Origin: an uncultured Clostridium sp.
GTDB lineage: Bacteria > Bacillota > Clostridia > TANB77 > CAG-508
NCBI GenBank assembly: GCA_947571115.1
Contig: CANOWW010000018.1
Coordinates: 1-38,251 of the forward strand
Direction: 5' to 3'
Length of the DNA: 38,251 nt
Positions 1-9,555 of this stretch are shown here, piece by piece (positions within the stretch are counted from its first letter, which is position 1; each line of letters starts with the position of its first letter). Position numbers and translations under genes: made by a program. The notes beneath the pieces were generated by a model, which was not told where the DNA came from, searched no databases, and saw nothing but the letters and a program-made list of their open reading frames with translations.

Positions 1-544
1 TCCAACCTGCCACACCTGTCAAAATGTCTTTTGCCACAAACGTAATTGAATTTGTAGTTGATGTTGCAGAAACACTTGGCGCTTTGTCATCTTTTATGCT
101 TCCATCTGCTGAAACGCCACCTTCAATACTCACTTCTCCATTGTCTGCAATCGAAATGACTGACGTGTTGCCTTGTGAGTCAGTAAAATACAGGGTTCCG
201 TCTTCGCCGCACGCAAACATAACATTGCCAATTTGCCAAATTCCGTCTTCATTTTCCTCGCACTTTTTCTTAACATAGCTTGACAGCGTTGTCCCGTTTT
301 CCTTCCACATAATAATCCATCATGATTTCTGCTAATTTCAATTGTAATTCTTCCTCTGTCTGTGCCTCTTTTGTAACGCTAACTGCTTTAGTCGCCCTTC
401 CTAAAATGCCATTGCTACCGTGCCACAAGATTAATTGATACACCGGCTAAAATCAATAGAACAATAATGGTAACAACCAACGCAACTAGAGTAATTCCTG
501 CGGGTCCGCCCAAGACAAATCCCTCCGTCTTTTTGATACATCAT
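1..544 (-). CDS. Prepilin-like surface protein, 3'-partial, with three CGG +1 frameshift sites
   Basis: Read from ATG at 544 (GGGAGG six bases upstream). The frame stays open only if the C of three in-frame CGG codons (first bases 508, 420, 296) is skipped; the resulting protein is about 180 residues and runs off the left edge. Residues about 13-35 are a type IV prepilin-like N-terminus: GPAGITLVALVVTIIVLLIL, a Gly followed by a hydrophobic helix. The helix is followed by GSNGILGRA and then by a polar region. The end resembles an Ig-like repeat (DKAPSVSATSTTNSITF). Without the shifts the three frames end at TAA, TAG and TAA. The family is common in Clostridia as surface or secreted prepilin-like proteins; the exact role is unknown. 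The fold call is reasonably secure; the decoding is inference. Confidence 0.72.
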
Positions 545-590
545 AAAATTCCTCCCTTTTACTTTTTCTACACAAAATTTGTATAATAAA

Positions 591-619
591 AGTATATCGA
601 ATTCATTTCATTATGTCAA
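591..619 (-). promoter_or_regulatory. Sigma-A promoter of the prepilin-like gene
   Basis: On the minus strand TTGACA (619-614) and TATACT (596-591) are separated by 17 bases. They lie about 45 bases upstream of the ATG at 544. Confidence 0.7.
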
Positions 620-673
620 TAAATGTTACTAAATTGTAATCATTGTTACAGAAATGTAATCAATTATATAAAA

Positions 674-707
674 CCTAAAATATGACATTTTGATGTCATA
701 TTTTAGG
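674..707. repeat. Palindrome with ATATGACAT core, copy 1 (terminator-like)
   Basis: Perfect 15-base arms (CCTAAAATATGACAT and its complement) around a TTTG loop. The same core recurs at 755-780 and 8827-8856. It probably acts as an intergenic hairpin; no strong T-run follows. Confidence 0.75.
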
Positions 708-754
708 CTTGCTATATTTCTTGATTTTTCTATATTTAAAAAAATATTTTTCTA

Positions 755-780
755 TAATATGACATTTTTGTGTCATATTA
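755..780. repeat. Palindrome with ATATGACA core, copy 2
   Basis: Ten-base arms TAATATGACA / TGTCATATTA around TTTTTG. It shares its core with the palindromes at 674-707 and 8827-8856. Confidence 0.7.
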
Positions 781-826
781 AAAAGTTAAACTAAAATTTG
801 TTTAACGAATTAAAAATAATCACGTC

Positions 827-858
827 AAAAATCTCTAGTTTAAAACTAGAGATTTTTT
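827..858 (-). terminator. Hairpin terminator after virD4
   Basis: Arms AAAAATCTCTAGTTT / AAACTAGAGATTTTT with A and T tracts on both sides, just past the virD4 stop at 876. It would work in both directions. Confidence 0.75.
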
Positions 859-875
859 ATGGCGCCCTTTTTAGT

Positions 876-2844
876 TTAATCATCTAAACTACCAAATAAC
901 TCATCAAATTTGGCTTCTAATTCTTTTTGAATATCTGTCAATTCTTCCTCCTTTTTTTGATCCTCTAAATTCGAGTCCACAGGAAGCTTGCTAGCTGGGT
1001 TAACATCCGTTTTTAAACCTGCATCTTCCTCTTTAAACAAGTCATCCAAATTTTCAAGGCTTTGCGGATTTCCACCTTTGTTATCGCTACCTTCCACATA
1101 CGGATTATATGGATTATATTTCCTCCAAACGCCTCTATCAACTTGAACATCGTTGTGATCAACTTTATATTTCTTAATTAATTTACCTTCTGGATATTTG
1201 AAATAATAATACTTTTTCGCCTTAACTGGCTTAATACCTTTTTCATAAATGATGCACAAATCATCGTCCATACGACGAAGCTCGTCTGGCGTCATAAGCG
1301 CCCTTCCCATAATTTGGTCAGATTGACTTAAGCCTTGCTTCCAGTTGTCGCGGTCTTTATTAACTGAAATACTGTCTCTTGTGATGGTTTTTTCTCCCAA
1401 AGCCTTCGAGAAATATTCCACTGTTTTTTGAGAGTTAGAACCCAAAAACAAGTGCGTATCACAGTTACCTAAAATGGTTTCATGTGCCTCTTTGTAAACT
1501 GCCTCTAATTGGTCTAAGTTCTGCAAAATAACACTAAACGAAATTTTTCTACTTCTTGATGTTGATATTTTTTTATCAAAATCTGGTATTTGACCAATGT
1601 TTGCAAACTCATCTAGAATAAAGTATGTAGGAATTGGCAATGCGCCACCGCTCAAATCCGCAAAATCATACAACTGCTGTATCATTTGCGAGAAAAATAT
1701 GGTAAGCAAAAAGTCATACGCTGTATGTGTATCTGAAGAAATTACAAATACCGCTGTTTTCTTTTTTCCGATTGAGGTAAAATCAATCGTGTTGCTTGAA
1801 GTTACTTCTGCAATGTCGCGTGAGTCAAATTTACCAAGTTTTGATTGAAGCGTACTCAATATAGAACCATATGTTTTTTCCGGCGCAATCTCGATGGATT
1901 TATAATTCATTCTCGCTGGATGGTCATAAGGCAATTGGTTCATCAAGTTCGTTAATAAATTGTCGCCCCCATTTTTGTTTGCCGCTCTTACAAGCTCTGC
2001 ACAACTGGCCAAATTTTGCTCCTCTGGCGGACGAACTGCTTTCAAATAATAAATTAAGGCTTTTAGCAACATCTCGCCCATGTCTTCCCAATATGGATCT
2101 GAGCTTCCGCCGCTATCTTGCCCTTTTACAATGGTGTGGGCAATAACATCAACATCGATTTCCCCATTGATGTGGTGTAGCGGATTGTAGCTATCGCTGT
2201 TTTCTGGACGAACCAAATTTAGCACTTTAATATCATAGCCATTTGCTTTAAAATAACCTGCTGTGTCGTCATACAGTTCTCCTTTTGGGTCTGTAAAAAC
2301 ATAGGAACCAAGGAGCTGCAAGGCATTCGGTTTTACGTAAGAAGCTGATTTACCAGCACCTGAACCTCCGTACTACTAGCACATTGACGTTACCACGTTT
2401 ATCGACAGGCAAACGATTTTTTTCGGCTAAAATAATTCCTTTGTTTTTGCTCAAAACCGCATATTGCTCGCCGTTTTCGCTCCAGTCACTCGAACCATTT
2501 TCAATATCCTGAAATTCGTGTTTCGGAAATGATTTAATAATTCCTACTAAGGCAAATAAGCCCAGAATTAAAACGTACCATTTTAGTGCATTCAAAAATG
2601 CTGGCAAATACTCACCAAAACAAATTCCTAAGCTGGAAATTGGCTGTTGGATATTTTTGAATAATTGCTCATAAAATGTTGCCCAAAAATCGTCTCCTGC
2701 TTGGCTTGCCAAATTTCCTGCCTCAATCGAAACAGTGAGTGGTGCTAATCCTATGACTGCTATGACCAGCATAATGATTGCATATGCAATTAATTTTACT
2801 TTTATTTTTCGAATAGCTAATCTTAACTTCTCAAAAAATCCCAT
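876..2844 (-). CDS. virD4: VirD4/TraG-type coupling ATPase, read through a CGG +1 frameshift inside the Walker A loop
   Basis: Type IV secretion coupling ATPase that brings substrate to the secretion channel at the inner membrane. Two membrane helices lie at about residues 16-38 and 88-104. The 0-frame from ATG 2844 ends at TAA 2350 shortly after VNVLVV. At 2370 an in-frame CGG is skipped by one base, giving VVGGSGAGKSASYVKPNA, a textbook Walker A, which continues in the frame that stops at 876; total about 655 residues. Walker B is YFILDEFANIG. The next 497 codons contain no in-frame CGG. The C-terminus is acidic and Lys-rich. The gene lies upstream of a type IV prepilin-like gene and far from virB4 at 24190. 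Family identity is certain; the frameshift reading is inference from conservation. Confidence 0.88.
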
Positions 2845-2868
2845 AATTTTTCACCTTTTCTTCTGTAA

Positions 2869-3165
2869 CTATCTTTCTGTATCAACAGTTTTATTTCTTG
2901 TTCTAGTTCCTGTTTTAATTGGCATAATATCTGCTTGAAATCTTTCTTTGCTAATTCTTATTCTTCTAGCAAGTGCTTTATCAAATTTTATTTCTTCTTT
3001 TTCTATTTCTGGCACCGCACAGTTACATTGTATAAGTTCATAACCCTTTTCACCAAAAAATTTCTCTAACAAATCATCTGCACTCTCATCTCTTACAACA
3101 TTGATTGCTTTTCTCCCATGGATTGATTTGTTTCCATTTTCTCCAATTGGATTATTGGTATTCAT
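2869..3165 (-). CDS. Unknown 98-residue protein in the virD4 cluster
   Basis: ATG at 3165 with AGGAG about eight bases upstream. Not recognised. The sequence is hydrophilic and charged, with no signal peptide or membrane helix and two nearby Cys (QCNCAVPE). It is co-directional with virD4, whose ATG lies 24 bases past this stop, so they probably share a transcript. Likely an accessory of the secretion cluster, by position only. Confidence 0.6.
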   Translation of the reverse strand: MNTNNPIGENGNKSIHGRKAINVVRDESADDLLEKFFGEKGYELIQCNCAVPEIEKEEIKFDKALARRIRISKERFQADIMPIKTGTRTRNKTVDTER

Positions 3166-3192
3166 AAAAAACTCCTCCTTTAAAGTCTACCC

Positions 3193-3708
3193 TTATTTAA
3201 TTTCAAAGGCAAAATATTTTTTGCATGCTTTTAGCGTGCATTTTCCCTTGACCTCATTTGCATTTTCATCAAAATACAAATTTGGCTTTATCTCTTCTGT
3301 GGTTTCAGGGTCTATTATCGTAATAGGCCTTTTCATATTTGGTGTATATTGAAATTCTCTATAAACCGTTTCTTTTTCGTTGTAAAGTGTTGAAAGTTTC
3401 ATTGGCATTGGTTTTTTGGATAATTTTACTTCGTTATAATCCAAAAAACCCGTATTGACAACGACTTTATCCTTTCCAAACGAGAAAAACACCAATGGAT
3501 TGCCTTCTGGTGAAGGATTGTCAACAAAAAAAGTTTTCCTTTTTCGTTCACCAACAAGTTGTTCTGAATAATCTAGGCGCTCAATCGTAAATTTTGGTGC
3601 TCTGTCTAAAAATTCCTTTTCCGTTTTATTGATTTGGTATATCACAGTACTTACTTCTTTTGGGTCTGTAATACTGAAATATTTTCCTTGTAAGTTACCC
3701 TCTTCCAT
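3193..3708 (-). CDS. Unknown 171-residue protein in the virD4 cluster
   Basis: ATG at 3708 behind a good AAAGGAG. Not recognised. Soluble, rich in Lys and Glu, with mixed beta-type segments. Two Cys near the C-terminus (GKCTLKACKKYF) could pair or bind metal. The spacing to the downstream 98-residue gene is 27 bases, so they are probably co-transcribed. No in-frame CGG. Confidence 0.6.
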   Translation of the reverse strand: MEEGNLQGKYFSITDPKEVSTVIYQINKTEKEFLDRAPKFTIERLDYSEQLVGERKRKTFFVDNPSPEGNPLVFFSFGKDKVVVNTGFLDYNEVKLSKKPMPMKLSTLYNEKETVYREFQYTPNMKRPITIIDPETTEEIKPNLYFDENANEVKGKCTLKACKKYFAFEIK

Positions 3709-3819
3709 TATTTTCTCTCCTTTACTACATATTTAAATGCGATTTTTCTTATGTATAAATATTAACTTACTTTATTATTATACCATAATTTTCGTATTAT
3801 GTCAATAATTAATGTTTTT

Positions 3820-4714
3820 TTATATAGCTGACATTCTCGGATTAAATTTTGAAATGTGGTTCAATTCACTAAACAATTTTTTCTCTCGCTCATTTAGGCG
3901 TTTTGGCACCATGATTTTGGTTTCCAAAATGAGGTCTCCTCGTCCGCCTTTTCCGTCTTTATAGCCTTTGCCTTCAATTTTTATCGTATCTCCGCTTTGA
4001 ATGCCTTGCGGTATGTACACACTAACATCTTCGTTAATGCCATTGACAGTCACTTTTGTGCTAAGCGCCGCTTCCCATGGGGTTAAATATAAATTTGTCC
4101 TTAAATTGCAACCTTCTAACCTAAATTTCTTATCATTTGCAATTTTAATACGGATTAATAAATCGCCATTTTTTCCGCCATTTTGTCCCGGTTTTCCGTT
4201 GTCCCACAAGTCGGATTTTTTCGTTATTTTGAATTCCAGATGGAAGTTGAACTTTGAATGTTTTTAAGTCTCCATCAATGGTTCTGACTGCAATGGATTG
4301 TTCTTTTCCGCGAAAAGCATCCTCAATTGAAATATTAACTTCTGTTTGAACATTTTCCCCTTTGCGTGCCTCTGCTTTCAAAGTTTTCGTTTCTGCAACT
4401 GCTCCAAAAAATAGATTGAAAAAATCACTAAACACAGAATCTTTCGTTCTTTTGCTTTCTTCATAAGTGACATTTTTGTTTTTGCGTCCTACCTGATGAT
4501 TCCACATTCTGTCATATTTTCTTTTGCTCGACATACTTGATAATACTTTGTATGCTTCATTTATATCCTTAAAAATTTCTTCATTTTTCTGATTTCCAAT
4601 ATTGACATCTGGGTGATACTTTTTTGCCTGCCTTCGATACGCTTCTTTGATTTTGTCCATTGAAACCTTGTTTGTCTCTAGCCCCAAAATTTTATAATAA
4701 TCCTTAAAAATCAT
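3820..4714 (-). CDS. DnaJ/CbpA-type co-chaperone, read through a CGG +1 frameshift
   Basis: Hsp40 co-chaperone that stimulates DnaK. Start chosen at ATG 4714 (GGAGG eight bases upstream); the open frame extends further up but without a better site. The J domain occupies the first ~65 residues, with KKYHPDVN carrying the HPD motif. The C-terminal substrate-binding region follows (EVNISIEDAFRGKEQSI) with no Cys-rich zinc region, so it resembles CbpA more than classical DnaJ. The 0-frame runs out after LVGQ at CGG 4198 (CAA CGG AAA). Skipping the C gives LVGQGKPGQNGGKNGDLL, the expected family sequence, and continues to the stop at 3820; total about 297 residues. No other in-frame CGG. The unshifted product would lack its C-terminal 125 residues. 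Confidence 0.85.
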
Positions 4715-4810
4715 TTCAACATCCTCCGTACAATTACTACTTGCCATTATATCATTTGAACTTTAATTTGTGAATATCTTTTGACAAAAAATTACAAAAA
4801 TTTTCTGGCG

Positions 4811-5368
4811 CTATTCCATAAAATAATTCAATGCATGAACCGAATTGAGATGAATTTTTTTGTTCTGTTTAATCCTCTGCCCAATGCCGACTTTTAAGAT
4901 ATATTTTACGCATTCATCCAAATCTTTATTCCCCAATTCGATTACATACTCTTTGTCTGGAAATTTTCTGTCTGCGCCTGTCATATCGGCTACATACAAG
5001 ATTTTGTCAAGCAGCGACATATTGGATTTTCCTGTTGTATGATATTGAATAGGCGAACACAAATCCTCACTAAAACCAAATTCCTTTTTGGCGATGTTTG
5101 CCCCAATTTTCCCATGCAATAAACCCGGATTTTCTCGCTCAATTTCATCGATCGTCAAATGATTTTCCTCGCAATATTTAATTTTTTCGTCTGCTGGCAT
5201 TTCTTTAGCAATATCATGCGCAATTCCAACCAACATCGCCGCTTCTTTGTCCACTTTATAAATTTTCGCAAGTTCCACACAACGCGCTGCTACGCATTCT
5301 GAATGATGAAAACGATAATCGCTCAGACGCGACTTGACAATTTCGTATACTTCTTTATATGATTTCAT
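4811..5368 (-). CDS. yqeK: HD-domain phosphohydrolase, YqeK family (Ap4A hydrolase)
   Basis: Predicted symmetrical Ap4A hydrolase of the bacterial YqeK family. ATG at 5368 follows GGAGGAG. Metal-binding HD motifs are visible: H at HHSEC, HD at GIAHDIAKE, H at LLHGKIGA and D at ILYVADMTG. Length 185 residues is normal. It usually sits next to nadD; here the neighbours are a DnaJ-type gene and a YxeA gene instead. Confidence 0.88.
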   Translation of the reverse strand: MKSYKEVYEIVKSRLSDYRFHHSECVAARCVELAKIYKVDKEAAMLVGIAHDIAKEMPADEKIKYCEENHLTIDEIERENPGLLHGKIGANIAKKEFGFSEDLCSPIQYHTTGKSNMSLLDKILYVADMTGADRKFPDKEYVIELGNKDLDECVKYILKVGIGQRIKQNKKIHLNSVHALNYFME

Positions 5369-5474
5369 TTCTCCTCCTCGTATTTTTCATTTGTTTTTTA
5401 TCCTATCATAACTTGATGGATATTGCAATAAATTTTATCAATAAAAATTCTTTTTGTTATGATAGAATTACATC

Positions 5475-5501
5475 AAAAAAACCACAATCGTGGGCTTTTT
5501 T
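5475..5501 (-). terminator. Terminator of the yxeA-bceAB operon
   Basis: A short CCAC/GTGG stem flanked by A6 and T6 tracts lies 10 bases beyond the yxeA stop. Confidence 0.6.
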
Positions 5502-5510
5502 AAAATTTTA

Positions 5511-5855
5511 TTACTCAAATTTTTTTTTCACTTTCTCTGGCAGTTCTCCATACTGCACCTCTTTCCATGAATGGACTCCCAAAACTTTTACTTCTAGCAT
5601 TAAATACGCATCTTCTCGCAATTCTCGGCTCGTTTTAAACTTTATTTCTCGCCTTTTGCCGCTTGGATTATAACAATCCAACGTATACTCATATCCCATA
5701 TTATCTGAACTTGCTATTTTCTCCAACTTGCTATTATCAATTTGCGTATAATAAATCGCTTCATGAAATTCCATGAAATAAATCGCACCTGCACCAATCA
5801 TAATAGCAATTAAAATCGTCAATATAATCGGTATTTTTTCGTTTACAGTTTCCAT
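5511..5855 (-). CDS. yxeA: YxeA-family (DUF1093) small exported protein
   Basis: Length 114 residues, with one N-terminal membrane or signal helix (about residues 8-28) and then a small beta-rich domain (YTLDCYNPSGKRREIKFKTS). The YxeA family commonly accompanies Bce-type ABC exporters, and here it begins 3 bases after the permease gene. No catalytic role is known; it is probably an envelope-located accessory. Confidence 0.75.
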   Translation of the reverse strand: METVNEKIPIILTILIAIMIGAGAIYFMEFHEAIYYTQIDNSKLEKIASSDNMGYEYTLDCYNPSGKRREIKFKTSRELREDAYLMLEVKVLGVHSWKEVQYGELPEKVKKKFE

Positions 5856-5857
5856 TT

Positions 5858-7951
5858 TTATTCCTCCTTAATGATATTTTTACTGCCCAAATATGTCGCC
5901 ATAAAATAGGCTCCATAAATCACTCCCATAACAACCACGGTTCCGATAATGGATGGCAACAGGTCTTTTTTGCTTGCTACTCCCGCCAAGGTCGAAAGCG
6001 CAAACTGAATACCAAACACAGAATGAATGATTGCTAAAATAAGTGGCGTTCCAAAAAAGATGCCGATTTGTTTGAATAGCGCACTATTAATCATTTTTTC
6101 GTCACAACCAATTTTTCGCAAAATTGTGTACCTTTGCTTATTATCCGAACTATCCGTCAGTTGCTTCAAAGCCAAAATCGCTGAACTTGCAATCAAAAAG
6201 ATAATGCCTAAATAAATCGCGATAAACGTTATCATCGTTACCAAGCCTACGCTCGCTTCGATAATCGAAATTTTGCTCATACCATCTAATCGTAAACCTT
6301 TTTCGGAAAGATTATTTAACAAATTATCTCCCTCTTTGCTTGCAAAATTCTTCTCAATTTCCGCTTTTTCGTCCTCTGTGGTGGCATTATAATTCGCTGC
6401 TAAAAAATACTGTTCTGTCATCTCATCTGTTAAATGGCAACTATCTGGCACCAAAATAATGCCTGTATTCGTATGGCTTGTGGACATCATAAGAAATCCA
6501 CTCTTGCACTCATTGTATTTTGCTCGGTAGGTTTTTCCTGCAATTTCCAAAGGATAATTTCCATCTTTCAAAACTTCATTTCGGATTTCCTTTTGTGACT
6601 CAAAATCGCAAAGCATAATGTATTCGTCATCCTTTAGCTCATATTCCTCGTTACCATACAATTTTGCAATTCTGTTATAATCAGACACTTTCATCAGTTC
6701 CTCTGGCATTTCATACCTCAGATTTGGGAATTTCGCTTTCAGGTCTCCTATTTTGTCTCCAAAAAACTTTTCCCAAGTCAAATCTTCATCCGTATAAACC
6801 CTAACCTCTTCTACATCTTTTAGCAAATTCATATCAAATCCATTACTTTGCAATGTTTCTCGTATTGGCACTCTGGAATCCTGCCTTTGCACTTCTGTGT
6901 AAACCTCTTCCTTGCCATTTCGCCCAACTGATTTTTCTGGCAAATACGCTGTTTTATATAAGTTAATATCCACTGGCGTCATTTCCAGCAAATCACTTTG
7001 CATCGTATTTCTTAGGGCAAGCGCTGATGACAAAATAGTAATTGTCATAAAAAGCATCAAACAAATCACACTCATGCTCACAACCATGGTGTTAATTTTG
7101 TTGTTAATTTGTCTCAAAACAAACATATTCGTATCTTTCAAATACGTTTGTTTCATGACTTGCACAATTTGCAAAATAAATCCTGACAATGACCAAAACA
7201 CCAAAACAGTTCCCACAATTCCCATTAAAATCACTTTTAACATTTTATCTGCCGTATTTAAAGAACCAACATCAACCGTCACTTTCCAATATGCAAACCC
7301 TAATAAAGCCACTGCTGCCACAAAAACTAATATCGACAAAATCGGATTTTTGATTTTCACAGTTTCGTTTCTCTTAGCGCTATTAAGCAAATGAATTAAT
7401 TTATAACGCGAAATCGTAAGCGTATTAAAAAGCATAACTGCCACATACATAATCGCAAAATATACGCAAGTTTTGATACAAGCCGCTTTTGAGAAAACAA
7501 ACTCAAATTTGCTCATATCTGCTTCAAACATTTTGGAAACTAAAATCGACATAAATTGTGAGCCAAAAATACCAACTCCTAAACCGACTACAAGGGAAAT
7601 CATTCCCACAAAAATCGTTTCCATCAAGATAATTTTTGAAATTTGCCTTCTGCCCATTCCTAAACTCATGTAAATTCCAAATTCTTTTTTGCGTCGGTTA
7701 ATCAAAAAACTATTGGCATACACAATCAACAAGCCCAAAATCACAGCCACAAAAACAGAAACCATACCAAGCATTTCTATCATCAGCTGAATGATTTGCC
7801 TTTGCGAAGCGGAAACTTGCAACATCGCCTCTTGGCTATCTAGCGAATTAAAAAGGTAAAAAATCGCGACACCTAAAACCAATGTCAAAAAATAAATGCC
7901 ATAATCTTTGATACTTTTTTTCATATTTTCAAATGATAACTTAAATAACAT
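5858..7951 (-). CDS. BceB/FtsX-type ABC transporter permease
   Basis: Length 697 residues, typical of BceB-like permeases for peptide antibiotic resistance or sensing. An N-terminal helix precedes a four-helix FtsX-type block (FLINRRKKEFGIYMSLGMGR is the signature loop). More helices follow, then a large extracellular domain (about residues 320-560) and three C-terminal helices. It overlaps the ATPase gene by 11 bases. No BceRS two-component pair is adjacent, so control may come from elsewhere. No in-frame CGG in about 700 codons. Confidence 0.88.
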   Translation of the reverse strand: MLFKLSFENMKKSIKDYGIYFLTLVLGVAIFYLFNSLDSQEAMLQVSASQRQIIQLMIEMLGMVSVFVAVILGLLIVYANSFLINRRKKEFGIYMSLGMGRRQISKIILMETIFVGMISLVVGLGVGIFGSQFMSILVSKMFEADMSKFEFVFSKAACIKTCVYFAIMYVAVMLFNTLTISRYKLIHLLNSAKRNETVKIKNPILSILVFVAAVALLGFAYWKVTVDVGSLNTADKMLKVILMGIVGTVLVFWSLSGFILQIVQVMKQTYLKDTNMFVLRQINNKINTMVVSMSVICLMLFMTITILSSALALRNTMQSDLLEMTPVDINLYKTAYLPEKSVGRNGKEEVYTEVQRQDSRVPIRETLQSNGFDMNLLKDVEEVRVYTDEDLTWEKFFGDKIGDLKAKFPNLRYEMPEELMKVSDYNRIAKLYGNEEYELKDDEYIMLCDFESQKEIRNEVLKDGNYPLEIAGKTYRAKYNECKSGFLMMSTSHTNTGIILVPDSCHLTDEMTEQYFLAANYNATTEDEKAEIEKNFASKEGDNLLNNLSEKGLRLDGMSKISIIEASVGLVTMITFIAIYLGIIFLIASSAILALKQLTDSSDNKQRYTILRKIGCDEKMINSALFKQIGIFFGTPLILAIIHSVFGIQFALSTLAGVASKKDLLPSIIGTVVVMGVIYGAYFMATYLGSKNIIKEE

Positions 7952-8708
7952 CGCTCAAATCACCTCCCAGAAGCGTTTGCACTTCAATGATCTTCTCAAA
8001 AAATTGTTTTCTCGTATCATTCCCCTTGATGAGCTCATTAAAAATTTTGCCGTCTTTGATAAACAAAATTCGGTTGGCATACGATGCCGTAAAAGCGTCA
8101 TGGGTAACAACTAACAAAGTTGTATCTAATTTTTGATTCAAATATTCAAATGTTTCTAATAGTTGTCTAGCAGCTTTAGAATCAAGTGCACCTGTTGGCT
8201 CGTCGGCTAACACCAATTGGGGATTTGTAATCATGGCTCGGCATGAGGCAATTCTTTGTTTTTGTCCGCCAGAAACCTGATAGGGATATTTTCTTAAAAT
8301 TTCCTGAATACCCAATTTTCTTGCAATTTCGTTTACTCTTCTGTCAATTTCCTTGGGGCTTACGCGCTGAATGGTCAGCGCTAAAGCAATATTTTCGTAG
8401 GCTGTCAAAGTGTCTAATAGATTAAAGTCTTGAAAAATAAAGCCCAATTCCTCTCTTCTGAATTTGTTCAAATGGTTACCTTTTAGTGTTGTGATGTCTT
8501 TGCCATGAATGATAATGTGTCCACAGGTTACTTTATCAATTGTGGAAATGCAATTCAAAAGTGTGGTTTTTCCACTTCCGCTTGCCCCCATAATTCCCAC
8601 AAATTCGGCTTTGCTAACATCAAAACTAATATTGTCGATGGCTTTCGTCAAGTTTGACTTGTTCCCATAATATTTTTCAATATTTTTTACCTGTAAAATT
8701 TTTTCCAT
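7941..8708 (-). CDS. BceA-type ABC transporter ATPase
   Basis: Partner of the downstream permease. Walker A GASGSGKTT, Q-loop FIFQDFNLLD, signature VSGGQKQR, Walker B LVLADEPTGALD, H-loop VVTHD. Length 255 residues. ATG at 8708 follows GAAAGGAG. The membrane-embedded BceAB pair probably confers antimicrobial peptide resistance, from family knowledge and the YxeA neighbour. Confidence 0.92.
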   Translation of the reverse strand: MEKILQVKNIEKYYGNKSNLTKAIDNISFDVSKAEFVGIMGASGSGKTTLLNCISTIDKVTCGHIIIHGKDITTLKGNHLNKFRREELGFIFQDFNLLDTLTAYENIALALTIQRVSPKEIDRRVNEIARKLGIQEILRKYPYQVSGGQKQRIASCRAMITNPQLVLADEPTGALDSKAARQLLETFEYLNQKLDTTLLVVTHDAFTASYANRILFIKDGKIFNELIKGNDTRKQFFEKIIEVQTLLGGDLSDVI

Positions 8709-8826
8709 ATATAAAAGCTCCTTTCATTTAAGTATAGTATAACAGTTTTCTTGCACAATTACCATCGATTTAGGTTACAAAAACCTTACATATTTGTAAG
8801 GTTTGGGTTCAAATTTTTTTATCCAC

Positions 8827-8856
8827 TTAAATATGACATTTTTATGTCATATTTAA
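8827..8856. repeat. Palindrome with ATATGACAT core, copy 3
   Basis: Thirteen-base arms (TTAAATATGACAT and complement) around TTTT, matching the cores at 674-707 and 755-780. It lies between the bceA promoter region and the 8887 terminator. Confidence 0.72.
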
Positions 8857-8886
8857 AATAAAGACAGGCACTCTCTTAGAAATTAC

Positions 8887-8928
8887 AAAAATACTACTAT
8901 TATAATTAAAATCAATAGTAGTATTTTT
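8887..8928 (-). terminator. Terminator of the 8948-9424 gene
   Basis: Fifteen-base perfect arms AAAAATACTACTATT / AATAGTAGTATTTTT around 12 bases, just past the stop at 8948. Confidence 0.8.
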
Positions 8929-8947
8929 GTTAACTTTTAATTGAGAT

Positions 8948-9424
8948 TTAGCGATTTAACGGCTTTATTGTTTCAGGTCTAATCATCGCTGTAAAACATC
9001 CTGTCTGATAGAAATCAACAAGGACATTTGGGTCATCCTTCTTTTCACAAAAGATATGATGACCATTTGGATAGACATCATGAGGTCCCATTCCTGTTCC
9101 TCCTCCGTCTTCTGCAGTAGCAACCACTCTGTATTCTCCTTCAAAGATACTGGTATCAAATGAAAGATTAATACCAAGCCCAGCAGCAAAATGAGAAATC
9201 TGATCATCTGCGATTTCTATATTAAACAGACCTAATGTCCCTTTAACATCCTCGCTGGTTTTAAACAGAGAACTCCGCATCTCTCCAATCCTAATGTCTG
9301 TCCTTGCAATGTCTGTAGATGTTCTTTTATTATCATAGCTGAACATTTCAGGAATTGTAGCATACACTTTCATTCCTTTCTCTAACCGAATTACATCGCC
9401 TCTTTGTAATAAATTTCCGTCCAT
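8948..9424 (-). CDS. Unknown accessory protein with in-frame CGG codons (foreign-looking)
   Basis: Length 158 residues from ATG 9424 behind AAGGAGG. Not recognised. It looks like a soluble beta-rich protein (IFEGEYRVVATAEDGGGTG). Two Arg are encoded by in-frame CGG (first bases 9388 and 9277); a +1 shift at either quickly meets a stop, so here CGG must be read in frame for a full product. Codon use is more GC-rich than in the neighbours. It is a single-gene unit with its own consensus promoter (9556-9584) and terminator (8887-8928), which suggests recent transfer. Confidence 0.6.
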   Translation of the reverse strand: MDGNLLQRGDVIRLEKGMKVYATIPEMFSYDNKRTSTDIARTDIRIGEMRSSLFKTSEDVKGTLGLFNIEIADDQISHFAAGLGINLSFDTSIFEGEYRVVATAEDGGGTGMGPHDVYPNGHHIFCEKKDDPNVLVDFYQTGCFTAMIRPETIKPLNR

Positions 9425-9555
9425 AATAGACCTCCTTAAATTATTAGATGTATTACATATCTTAATTTTACCGCCATTTTGTCAAAAACAAAGCGGATTT
9501 GAACAATGCACCCAATATTATTATCTGCGTGCATACCAACATGTTTCTTATTTTT

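Noticed and set aside
24..278. Plus-strand 84-residue ORF at the left edge
   Set aside because: Shadow of the minus-strand prepilin-like gene, no ribosome site.
674..780. CRISPR array
   Set aside because: The palindromes are two unequal copies without regular spacers.
8983..9207. Minus-strand 74-residue frame inside the 8948-9424 gene
   Set aside because: Fully nested in the better-supported frame, without a ribosome site.
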